Source: Amphirosellinia nigrospora (lineage: Eukaryota > Ascomycota > Sordariomycetes > Xylariales > Xylariaceae). From it: DNA of 64,000 nucleotides. Within the stretch, counting starts at the first letter, position 1. Every line of letters starts with the position of its first letter. Positions 49,077 to 59,454 of this stretch are shown here, piece by piece. The notes under the pieces were generated by a model. That model made no database searches, was not told the DNA's origin, and saw only the letters and a list, made by a program, of their open reading frames with translations. The translations under genes were made by a program, and so were the position numbers. Location: assembly GCA_004123355.1 (NCBI GenBank), contig SCHM01000001.1:7698193-7762192 (forward strand). Direction: 5' to 3'.

Positions 49077-51260
49077 GACGGTGTTCAATTGAAGCAATTG
49101 AAAGGATATTCGCAAGCTAGATGGCTTCAGGATGGACGCTTACGGCGTACCTGGCACCAGAACAGCTGCGAGATCAAACCACCTCAGCAGAGACGAAAGA
49201 GCGTAAGGATGGATAAGCTCACAAAGTCCAGGGCCTCATCGCGTCTTTTTGATCGAGACTACCACGCGTCCGTGGGTAGCATCTGTAAGCGAGCAGAAAG
49301 CTTGATGGCGACATGGGGGCTAGTCCGGGGTCTGTTCGTGGCTATCTCGTGGAGAGCTTGGGTTCGTAGTGTATACTAATAGATAACTAACCTAGGTTAC
49401 CGCAATTTGACATTAGTTTATTTACACTACTGTGCTGCTGCTGACGAGGTGCATTTTCAGCTGGGATATCCCCTCACCTCAGTTAGCCATGGCGTTCTGG
49501 AATGCAGAATTGCATCATCGTAGGAATCCAATTGCAATGAGCTATCATAATAGTGGGATCGTCGGCCTTCCTTTTCAAGAACTGGCGGTGGTCCGAGTAG
49601 ATAATCTAATCTTACCGCACGACAATGCTTTTACACTACAACAATTTTTTTCATAACAATTCTTTCACACTGTAAGGAGATGGATCCGGCTAACTTTTCC
49701 ATGCAGCACAGGATGCATGGGCTGGTTCCCGGCATACCCGGCATCCAGCGGCCCCTTATCAATCGACCCGGCACCACGGCCAGCCAAATCCAGTCAAAAT
49801 CTGGAAGGCCTCGGCAAAACTGAAAACATCGAACATAACGCGCACTCGATTTCACGAAGTCCCGGATGTTAACTTTTTACTAACTACCATAATAAGACCT
49901 TAGGAAAGCCTAAGTCTGACATCCTGCCATGATGGTTGTCGTCTATATTCCGTGTCTCGGCTCTCTCCCACGAGCGTTCTCAACGGGCTTGAGGATAGCT
50001 CAACTGTCTCACAGAGAGCCTGCACTTCTGAATAGGGTTTCAGAAACCTTCGTGCCGGTCGAGTCAATATCTGACCTATCCTATATCAATTTACACGTCC
50101 CCGCCCGACAACGGAAATGTCTTTGAATGGAAAATTGTCTCTTATAGAAATGCAGACTGTCATTAACCCTTTATTTACAGCACCCCTTAAGGAATTATTG
50201 CTTGCTTGCTAAATACCTGGCACCACCTTGAGTTGGTAGCTAGAAAGTTATCATAGTCAGCTTGCTTTTTTTTTTTCCGGTCGACAGTTTTGAGGTTATG
50301 ATTACGATATGTTGAGTTGAGATGCTGTTTCGGCAGGGAAGCGTGGATGTTATGCAGCCTTACATCCATCTTCGTCCCAAGCAGTCGAGCCTCATTCACA
50401 TCCAGATGGGTTTCTCATCAATCAGTCAAAATGAAAAAGCCGACAACGAGTGGATCTTGACTTTCATCATATTTGCGCATACAGCTAATAGATACATATC
50501 TCTGTTGATATCCTATTGCATTCCAGTCCATTCCAGTCCAGTCCAGTCCAGTCCAGCCCATTCCCATCAGGTCCCCAAATTAGCCAATTTCCAAGCCAAG
50601 TAGTCCCGAACCTGTACGCCCTCTTATAATACGAGCCTCATCGGGGATATCTCCATTACCGTCCAAAACCCAAGCTCTCGTCACGGCACCGTTCTGAGCG
50701 CTACCTCGCCTCATGGTATTAAGATCAAATCCAAGATCTGGGGAGATCAAGGAATCCCACTTTCATTACTCATATTTATCCAATATCCTAGTATTTAGTA
50801 GTCCACGTATCTGAAGTTGACCATCATCCCTACTCCTGAGTCAATCGATTAAATGACTTCATTCGCCAATGGCATAGATGAAGCAACATGAATCATATAT
50901 GTCCGCCGCAAGTAAATATCCCGAATTCTTTCCTGAGCTATACTTGTAGTTCTAGAATCGGAACCAAGTCATGACATAGGTGCTGATATGACCAGGGAAA
51001 AAGCAATATGGCCACTTCTATTCCCTGGAAAGCTGGTGGTCCGGAACGCCTATCGCTTTCTTATGTGCCCTAATTCGGGTAGTTTGGGTTTTATATTCGT
51101 CACCCAAGCCCCGATATCAATTGTACCAAACCAGGTCAAAGGGAGCAAAGTTGTTCGCCCAATAGGATTACCCATTTTACTTCTTCGTATAATGTCCTCG
51201 TAAGGTTATTAGTCATCCGATTGGTTATAAAATTAAGATTTTAGGCGGCCGAGGTAATGA
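49077..51260. other. intergenic, 2.2 kb
   Basis: No supported gene is seen; short frames at 49,432-49,656 and 50,322-50,603 lack domains. The region contains a (CCAGT)n repeat near 50,522 and a T9 run near 50,269. Confidence 0.5.
50522..50558. repeat. CCAGT pentanucleotide microsatellite
   Basis: About seven tandem CCAGT units, the first ones separated by CCATT variants. It is a simple repeat in an intergenic region. Confidence 0.8.
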
Positions 51261-52709
51261 TTACCGCCCGCTTTCGGTCGGGTACGCTGTAGAAGGTTCA
51301 ATGACAATTTGTGGTAGCTCTCTGATTCTTAGGCTGGGAGTTGAGGGACACCACCCACCGCCCCTTGACGATAACGATGCGAGGATCGTCTGCTCCGATC
51401 ATCATCAATCGGACTCGCAAGGTCGCCGCTCTCGCTCTCATGGTTCTATGGCCGTGGCCTGAATAGTCTGGAGGAGGGTCGTGAAACATTGGGTTGTGGC
51501 GCCGGAGCGTGCATCGTCTAGGCTCACGTCTTCGTAGTCCGGAGGTGCATATCGCTGTCTCCTAGGTCCGCCTCGGTTATGATCTCAGGACTTGAGCCAG
51601 CACGCGTGTGGGAGCCACCGCTTAGCTGTGGAGTTGCCGCGCCTGAGCGAGTGAGACGTCGCCACTATTATCAAGGCTCAGGACAGAGCCAACGCTGTGC
51701 ATACGGTGGTGAGATTGCGAGGAGGGCGAGCGCGTATCTACTGCGTTAGTGCCTACATTCTGAGACTCGCGGTTTGACATGGCGGAGGCGACCGTGTTGA
51801 TAGGCTATGCTTGCGGCATCAGAGAGGAGACCCACACGTTCACTCTCGGTACTGTTAGCGCGAATGCGTGAGCCGTCATGTCGTGCAACGCCTAGATCGT
51901 GATAACTGACGCTTGAAACGGCGCGCTCTCGGCGTGTGCGGATCTGACTTGCGTTTCCCGGAGCTCGTCGATTGTGGTATCCTCGTTTTCGGCGCGTCGA
52001 CGGACACGTAATTCCTCTAATGCGCCTATATCACCTCGCTCCCTTGCTTCTGACACAAGTTGTCGTCTCTCTTCGCGATCTGCTTCTGCTGCCTTCTGGC
52101 CAGCCGGATTTGGTACATGGCCTCCATCTCTTCGTCTCGTAGAGCCTCATGTTGCTCGTCGAAGGCATTTCAAGAATTACATCAATTCCATCTCGTTCGC
52201 CTTCGCGCCCTAATACCTGCTCGTCCTCATTCGGCGTATTTGTGTATTTCGGTAAAGTCAAAAATAGAGCGGATGGAGGTATTGCGATCAATGTTTGATG
52301 CGGTGCTGTTTCGATTCGTCTCCGAGACCGCATTGTCCCCCAGGACCAGTCCTACGACTGCTATTTCGCGCAGATGTTGTACTACTATAGGGCTCGAGGC
52401 CACTGGCCGTTGATATTTGCGACGCCGGTCGGCTCGACGCCTTAAGAAAGGAACCCGCCGGTAGTGAAGATGAGAACGGCGACGATAAGTACAATCTGGG
52501 GATCGGTTAGAATATGTGCTGAAAAAAACAGAAGTGCAACCACATATTGAGAGTGTGACATACAAACAATTAATGTCGCCTGGTTGCGCCATCATTGTTG
52601 CGATTGTTGGTGGTGGTGGGCCGGACTCCTGCCGCGACGCTAGAATCGGAAGAGCCTCAAGTCCGCCATTGCCACGAATGGGTACCGGTATGCGAAACGG
52701 AACCGGCAT
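51261..52709 (-). CDS. conserved one-pass membrane protein with long basic cytosolic tail
   Basis: The protein is reconstructed across several frame changes. The N-terminus has [21 protein letters not shown]. An intron follows (GTTTGT...TTTCAG), then one membrane segment ([16 protein letters not shown]). A charged helical tail comes next: [40 protein letters not shown] and [14 protein letters not shown]. Then follow [53 protein letters not shown], a [11 protein letters not shown] block, and a conserved end [20 protein letters not shown] before the stop at 51,261. The same order occurs in a Pezizomycotina family I remember as uncharacterised membrane proteins. Frame breaks near 52,443, 52,085, 51,770 and 51,630 look like single-base indels. 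The function is unknown; the PPxY-like motif could recruit a ubiquitin ligase (inference). Confidence 0.65.
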
Positions 52710-55572
52710 CGTGAGGACGATGCCTCGTATTGATTAATTGAGCGAGCGACAAGAGGTCGGCGTGAGAGCACGCCGGTATGCTCAAGCCTAACAAGCAGAT
52801 GCGGGTAGGCTGAAGCAAGCTTGAATGGATGCAGAACGGATGAGATGGAGAAGTATGACCTGCTAATTAGCCCGAGCCTAAGGCGTCAAGAGTGTCGCGA
52901 TCGCACGGCGCATAGGCAAACGTTATAGCAATGATTGGAAAGCTAAATTGACAATATACTTGTGTTGTGATTTGTTAGGCTTGCTAATACGTATATACGT
53001 CAAAGAGAAAAGAGCTGGCGTGGAGTCGGTGGGGTTGGTTTGCTCGGACGATTGTGCTAGGTAGATACTAGAGTACTGGGCTGATACAACTGGCGGGGGT
53101 TCCGCTGGTTATCGCAATCGCCAATTCAACCACTTACTGTATCGGCAGTGGTGGTTGGTGGCGTTGGAGTAGTAAGAGGAGAAGGGAGATAGGCCGCGAT
53201 GCCGCAATTATGCGGTGATGGTGATGGTGATGGTGATGGTGATGGTGGAGTCGAAGGCTCGGAACTTCAGCTCAGGGGATTGTGAGACGCGGCAAGCCCG
53301 AGGTCGGTTGAAGGCTGCTTTTGCGAGCGTGTTGTCGTCGTCGCTGTCAGCGTCGGTGAGCTACTTTGGAATAAGTCGCACGCATTCAGAGACAGCGTTG
53401 AGTGGCAGAATATGTTTCATAGAACTGCCACCACTAACTAACACTGAGGAATCAATGAAAGTTTTTCGAATACGAGGTCGAGAAGGGAGGACGGCAGGAG
53501 ATGCAGAAGATGCAGAAGCAGACGGGAAAGTAGTCGGTTACTGTACGGATGTAGAGTTGCATCCAAGGTCAAAGGTCACACCAATCTGCGGGCAGAGCAG
53601 CCTTGGACTGATCCATCTGAAGAAAGCGAGAAGCCGCAGCATCTAGATACCAGCATTGGGGGTTAGGTACCACTTGCGCTGGTGAAGCCGTGCAGCTGGG
53701 AAGCCCGCGCTAAGCAGGGTACCTGACCAGGCCTTCGATGGACGGGTAGGCTGGGTAGGCTGGGTACATGTAGTGTAGGTATGCCTAGGGTCAACCGTAG
53801 CGGTGGTGGTGGTAGTGCTTCAGGTGCTACGTATGTTGTTGCCTTGTTTCCTGACAAGTACGCCAACCACAAAAAAAGATGAATAAGACATTGAGCGCGG
53901 CCAAAACATGGGTTATGCTTCAACGGCTCGTATTACAACAAAAAAAACGATCCGAGCATACTGAAGTGAATCAGCAAGTCGTACATCCACGTGCGAACCC
54001 GGGTTTCTAGTGTACTGGAATTTTTTAAACTAGTCCATCGTTGACCCTAGTCTAGGTCTATCCCCTGTCGATGCCCGCGCTCACTACGATAATACCTAGG
54101 TATGGAATCACTTGGCTCGATACGGGAGACCATTGGAAGTATGAGATCATAGCTAGGACTCCCAGAATCCGTCGAGTTTCACATCTTCGGGAAATGGCTC
54201 TACTGAAGTCTTGACATTCAGGAATTGATGCGAACGCTTACGCAACATAGACTGTCGCACAGCAGGAATATCACGCAGAAAGAGTTACGTCTTTACTTAC
54301 CAGCGAGCAATTCGAGCAAACCAGAGGAAATACAGCTGAACCATCTCCCCCCACTCCTGCTGCAGGGCAAGTTAGGCATACCGCAATCCTATCTCATTTA
54401 GACGTTGACGTGACGTACAAGTTTTCATGTCATTCGAGCTTCGAAGCCGCCGTAGACAGAACCTTAATCGCATCTGAGATCCACGGCATGCCCACTTGGG
54501 CGAAGCCTAAATATACACTAGCGGCCGGCTTCAGCTTCAGCTTCCATGGGACCGGTAAGTTTGGCTCGCCCGTTGGATCGTAGCGGGGCGCGACCTGCTG
54601 CTGGTGGCACGATGATACGGCATCGCATCGTGTACAAGAAGATAGATAGAGAGCAATTCGACGCAACTCCAACACATGTCCTGCGTCCTGCAGCGTCCAT
54701 CATGATCCCACTACGCTCTGCAGGGCAATAAACAAATGGCACAGCAGCGGGATGGATGAATATCAACAATACTGCGCACCAATGAAACTAAGCTAAGGTA
54801 TTCTTTATGTCGTGGCTGGTGCCTGCTGCGCCTTGTGATGAACCTAGTCCACATACGTAGCCATACGTAGCGAAAGGGCATCACTGTGGCCCTACTCTGC
54901 ACAGCCATTCCCCGCATTCTACGAAATCTGCCTTCTCAGCTGTTACAATCCATGCCACGATGCTTTAGCTTTAGAGAGCGGGAATCTATTCTCAGCGAGA
55001 CTGAGCTACCCTAGTGTAGAGAGAAACAATGTCTCAAACTAAGTAGGCTGGGGATCTGCATGTCTAAGACATCATATGCACGACAACACACCGACGACCC
55101 CCCAGTTAGGCAAGTATGCCGGACGCTTTATAAAACATTTCGACCAATAACAATTGTGATGATTATGTTTTAATTAATTCAGGATGATGCCAAGGCCGCC
55201 TTTGTGGCCATTCCCAGCCGCCTCTTCCTTACCTTACCTACAAGCTTACCTTACTCAATTGATGATAAGCTAAGGAATGTTGACGTGAAACTGTGCAGAT
55301 TAATTAAGGTAGTAGAATGAAGAGTGATTTACTACATTTTAAGGCAATCCGTATACTATCTTAATGGTCATAGCAGTCAAAATTTCCAGAAAAATACCAT
55401 TACCCAGACTATTTCACATCCAACAAACAACTTCCGCATTCCGGTACATTCAGATCAAATAGATAGATAGATAAACAGATAGGTAGCGAAATCGGCACGT
55501 GCCGTTCGTAAGGCCATATTCCAAATCCTCTTCCCCATCAGTCTTACCAACGACCCCCGTCTAGACTAAGCC
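52710..55572. other. intergenic, 2.9 kb
   Basis: No convincing gene is seen. A 143-codon frame at 53,215-53,646 (+) starts inside a GATGGT microsatellite and has no domain. GGTAGGCTG units repeat near 53,744-53,766. This is the long 5' region of the one-pass membrane protein gene plus spacer. Confidence 0.5.
53215..53248. repeat. GATGGT hexanucleotide microsatellite
   Basis: Five to six tandem GATGGT units. It would encode a Met-Val repeat in one frame, but the frame is unsupported. Confidence 0.85.
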
Positions 55573-57088
55573 CTACGCGAATTTCTTCTCGAATTTCTTC
55601 AACATGCCCGTGACGCCCCTCTCGAGGCGTTCGGCGCCCTGCCCAAGCTTGCTGTGCGCCCCTCGACCTTGGGTTTGTAGTCGCCGTACTTCGCCGCGTG
55701 CTCCTGCTCCGTCGGCCGGTACAGCTGCTGGTGGATGCCGTAGTCCACGCCGCCTGGCGCCTGGTGCGCGGCGCCGTAGCTGAACTGCGCGTAGCCTCCC
55801 GGCGGCGGAGGCGGGAGGTTCGGGTTCTGGCCCGGGGGCGGCGTGGGCTGGTGCTGGCTTGGCGGTGCCGCTTGCGGTGGAGGAGCGAATCCTGGTGTGG
55901 GAGGCGCGAATCCCGGTGTAGGTGGCGCGAAGCCTGGCGTACCAGGGAAGTTGGACCCGTACGGACTTGCTAGACCTGGTGTTGCGAGACCCGGAACAGG
56001 CATGGTGGCCGAGCGCTGTAACTGGGCATATTGAGTTTGGGGGAACGGGAATCCGGGGCTCGTCACTCCGGGTGTGGGTATACCCGGGCTCGTCAGACCG
56101 GGATATGCTTGTGCTGGAGGACCTGGGAGAGCCGCGGCAGTAGGCGGAGCGGAGAATGTCGTCTGCCCATAGGCTGGAGAGAAAGGGGCAGCTTGGTCGC
56201 GGGCCAGCGCCGCGGCTAGAGGATTGTGGCCGTCGTCTTCTGGGGCGGAGGAGTCTTTTCTCGGTGCTGATGCCTTTCAGCCTCCGGGGGCGCAGCTGGG
56301 TTATACGCCATCGGCACGAAAGCCTGAGGAAGTCGTTCTGGCCGGTCGGCGCGGTGGGTGGCGGAGCAAATGAAGGGGCTCCTTGCTGCTGAACCCTCGG
56401 ATCTGATATGGCGGCTTTCTCCAGTTTCTGAACCAGCGGGTTCACGTCTTGGGAGTAACTATGAGCATGCGGCACGGGGAGGAGCCGGCTCATCGGCCAC
56501 TTCAACTTGGAAGCCGGCAATACCCTCCGGACGCCATTGACGAACTGGAGGGCGTCGTTTTGAGTCCAGAAGTAAATGTCGACTGAATGTAGTTTGTAGT
56601 GGTATTTGTGTTCGTTGCGCGGGTCGTAGGTAGGAAGATGCACTGACTCTGGTCTATCGGTGGACCTGCGACACCCTCGACGTGATGCTGACGAGACATT
56701 GTTGGTTGTATGAGTACCGTACTCGCGTCCTGTCTAGAACTGTTTGATACTCCTGTTAGAGCCATCCAACGTTCTGGCCCATGTGGTCTATGGATGTGAG
56801 ATATGCGCTTACATCCGTCAAACGCGTCTTGGTTATCGGTGCCTGGTTGATTTGCGATCTCGATGCGCGCCCGGCGATGCTCCGCATTCTCGAACAGATA
56901 AACGTACGACCCCTTGTCAAAGCGGTGATGAGGGGGGTTTGTGGTAGGTGGCCCATAAAATAATGGACGTCGCCAAAGCTGTAAAAGAATGAAGCCAACT
57001 GATAAGTCACATGTCGCTCTGTTAGGTCGTGGTGAAGCTCTAGGAACTCACAGTGTAGCAACGTTCTCCCACCAGGGCGGACCGCCAT
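55573..57088 (-). CDS. conserved Pezizomycotina protein with Pro-rich repeat tail
   Basis: This belongs to a family I recognise but cannot assign a function. The N-terminal domain (from Met at 57,088) has RTLLHCEFLELHHDLTERHV, SFGDVHYFMGHLPQTPLITA, LTRGRTFICSRMRSIAG, INQAPITKTRLTDVSAYLTS and IDHMGQNVG. An intron falls near 56,700-56,760. The next exon has ESVHLPTYDPRNEHKYHYKL, HSVDIYFWTQNDALQFVNGV, RRVLPASKL and VQKLEKAAISDPRVQQQ. A Pro/Gln/Ala-rich tail follows, with tandem TPGFAPP units (55,880-55,950), GGYAQFSYGAA, and YGIHQQLYRPTEQEHA. The end is LERGVTGMLKKFEKKFA, a short amphipathic Lys-rich helix. At least three frame changes occur (near 56,510, 56,290 and 55,650). It is divergent from MRPS8 across 0.8 kb. 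Confidence 0.7.
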
Positions 57089-57901
57089 TTTTTGGAAACA
57101 GTGTAAGCACGATGCAAATCGGGTAAAACGAATCCCACAATAGAAAGTTACCGCTCAGTAAAGTTTAGATAGTATCTGGGAAGCGTAGAGAACCAGCTCG
57201 ACGCAAGGGAAGCAAAAGATGGTGGAACAGGGGAAAATCGCATGGCTCCTTGTTCACTTGGGTAGCTATCCATTAGCTCTATGTCATGATTATCGGCCGG
57301 CACATGTTTACACAGCCTCTCCCCGAATAGAAATCCATTCCACCTTTGCCTGACCGCATAGAGCGTGGCTGCCGGCGCTTAACTGTCCCAATATCCCACG
57401 TTGTACGACGGCTGTGGTGGGGTTGATTAGGTGTGTAAAGGGAACGCTTGGGGGTTGGCGGGGTTGGCCAATTGGACCCTCTTTGCATGTCAGTGCACGG
57501 TGCCCTGCACCTGCAGCTGGATGCGGGCCGGGGGTTAGGCGGACTTGTCGGCGCTACAATTCTTCCCTTCGACCAAATTTCCAAATCTGCAGATCGCAAT
57601 GGTGGATAACCAGCAAGAGCAGCCCGTGATAGCTTCATTGAACATTGTGACCTTAAATTCCTACTTGGAGGTACTATTTTATATTGTCACTTAGGGCCGT
57701 CACTTGGCTCGATACCAACACACCCCATGCGCCTCGAAGCCTCCCAGCTATCATTATACGAAACTAGAGAACCGACGACACTAATATACGGCCCATTGGC
57801 ACTACGAACGTCAATCTCTATACCGTGAGCTCTAGCGCTCAACCTACCCAACCACGGCCCACTTCACCACCACACTCCCATAACCGCCCACTACCGCCAA
57901 G
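57089..57901. other. divergent promoter region
   Basis: This 0.8-kb region lies between the divergent starts of the Pro-rich protein gene and MRPS8. No further gene is seen. A CACCACACTCCCATA-type pyrimidine-rich leader precedes the MRPS8 ATG. Confidence 0.55.
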
Positions 57902-58389
57902 ATGGGTATCGCAAACGTAGTAAACATGGCATCGCACCTGCAAAACGCCACGCGCGCCCGGCTCGGCCTCACATCGGTGCCCCACACAAAATACAACCTC
58001 TCCGTAGCCCTGGCGCTGCACAAGGCGGGGTTCATCAGCTTCGTGACGCGGGGGGCCCCCGGCCGCCGGACGTGGCGACCATCGCGACGTTCGAGCCGGA
58101 GCCGCTGACGACGGCGAACCAGGCCAAGCAGCGGCTGTGGCTGGGGCTCAAGTACGTCAACAACAACCCCGTCATAGGCACGATGTCGCCCATCTCGACG
58201 CCGAAGCGCGGCATCACCGCCAACCGGAAGGCCCTCGAGCGCCTCACGCGGGGCTTCGACGCGAGCCATCAGAAGGGCCTGGATCTGGGCGAGTGCTTGT
58301 TCGTCAGCACGGATCTGGGCACGCTCGAGGCTCGCGAGGCCGTCGAGAGGAGTGTCGGTGGGCTGCTTTTGTGTCGGGTCAAGCCTTAA
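57902..58389 (+). CDS. MRPS8: mitochondrial small-subunit ribosomal protein uS8m
   Basis: This is a structural protein of the mitochondrial 37S subunit that binds the central domain of the small rRNA. It begins MGIANVVNMASHLQNATRAR with TKYNLSVALALHKAGFISFV, the usual N-terminus of fungal uS8m. It continues VATIATFEPEPLTTANQAKQ, RLWLGLKYVNNNPVIGTMSP, ISTPKRGITANRKALERLTR, and ends GLLLCRVKP. Length is about 162 residues, normal for the family. The frame shifts once, near 58,051, in a run of six G followed by five C; one added G restores the family's TRGGPRPPDV. A broken ribosomal gene is implausible, so this is strong evidence of a homopolymer error in the sequence. There is no intron. Confidence 0.93.
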
Positions 58390-59454
58390 AGAACAGAGGC
58401 AGACAAAACAACGAGAATACCGTGGGACGGGAGGGGGTGAAATTCAAAAGGAAATTAAGCTAGGGGCACTTTATGCGACGAAGAGCTGCATCGGCCACTC
58501 TTCAAGAGACGCCAGGAAAGAAGCCTGGCCCAGGATAAGAGGAAGGAATGAACATAGCCCGGCATTACAGAGCCACTCCTCTCCAAACCCACATGGTAAA
58601 GATCAGCCGGTGATCTTGACATCTCGTGTAAGATGCTTTGTACATATACATGTGTGGATATACGTTTTTAGCGGCGCTACATCATAAGAACCATAGAGGT
58701 GTAAGGTATGCCGTACGATACTACCACGTGGCTAGTTCAGCATCACTTTATGGGCTTGGTTCGACAACGTAATCTTTTAATGGGGAACCAACGAAATCAT
58801 GGAAATCAAAAAGCATAGCTAAAATCCGACCCCGAAGGATCGGTGTAGTCGCCATACGCATTGACACTGAACGTATTCTGGAAAGGGCAAGTTAACTCAT
58901 TAATAGGCTAGCTTACCCTCTCACGTTCAAATCCAAGGCAAAACTGCAGTTGAACAAGTTGAATATCCATTCTCGCTAAGTTCTACATGCAATGCCTGTC
59001 CGTGTCCATGCTCTTCTTCCACTCCTCGTCTCCGGATTCTCCTCTCTGCGTGTTTCAAGACTCGCACTTTGCCTCTTGCCCATCACTCAGCTCCACCGCC
59101 CATTTGTCTATTCCATAGCAAACGCCTAACTTTGCTCCAAGAAATCAAAACGACGTACTCCTACAACGACTAACAACACCAATGACAACCGGCAAGCTTT
59201 ATCAACTTCCTCCAAGAATAGTAATAACAATACTCCGAGAACCCTAATTTAATGTGCGCGAAAGAAGAGCGGGTCGAAGGGTCCGCTCTGCAAGAAGTTA
59301 AATGACGAGATAGTACGGGTATCAAATAAATCTCTCGTCTGGAAAGGAAGAATTTTTAGAAGCTCCGTTGTGGAGACGTAGTTCTTGCGTTGAAAACTAC
59401 TTTACGATGGTAGCCTTTCTTTCGGAATTGCTGAGGTAACAGGTTGCATCGTAT
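58390..59454. other. convergent 3' spacer
   Basis: This 1.1-kb spacer lies between the convergent ends of MRPS8 and the low-complexity protein gene. Nothing beyond short frames is visible. Confidence 0.55.

Noticed and set aside
53215-53646. 143-codon frame on the + strand
   Set aside because: It begins within a GATGGT microsatellite, has no recognisable domain, and lies in the upstream region of a convincing minus-strand gene.
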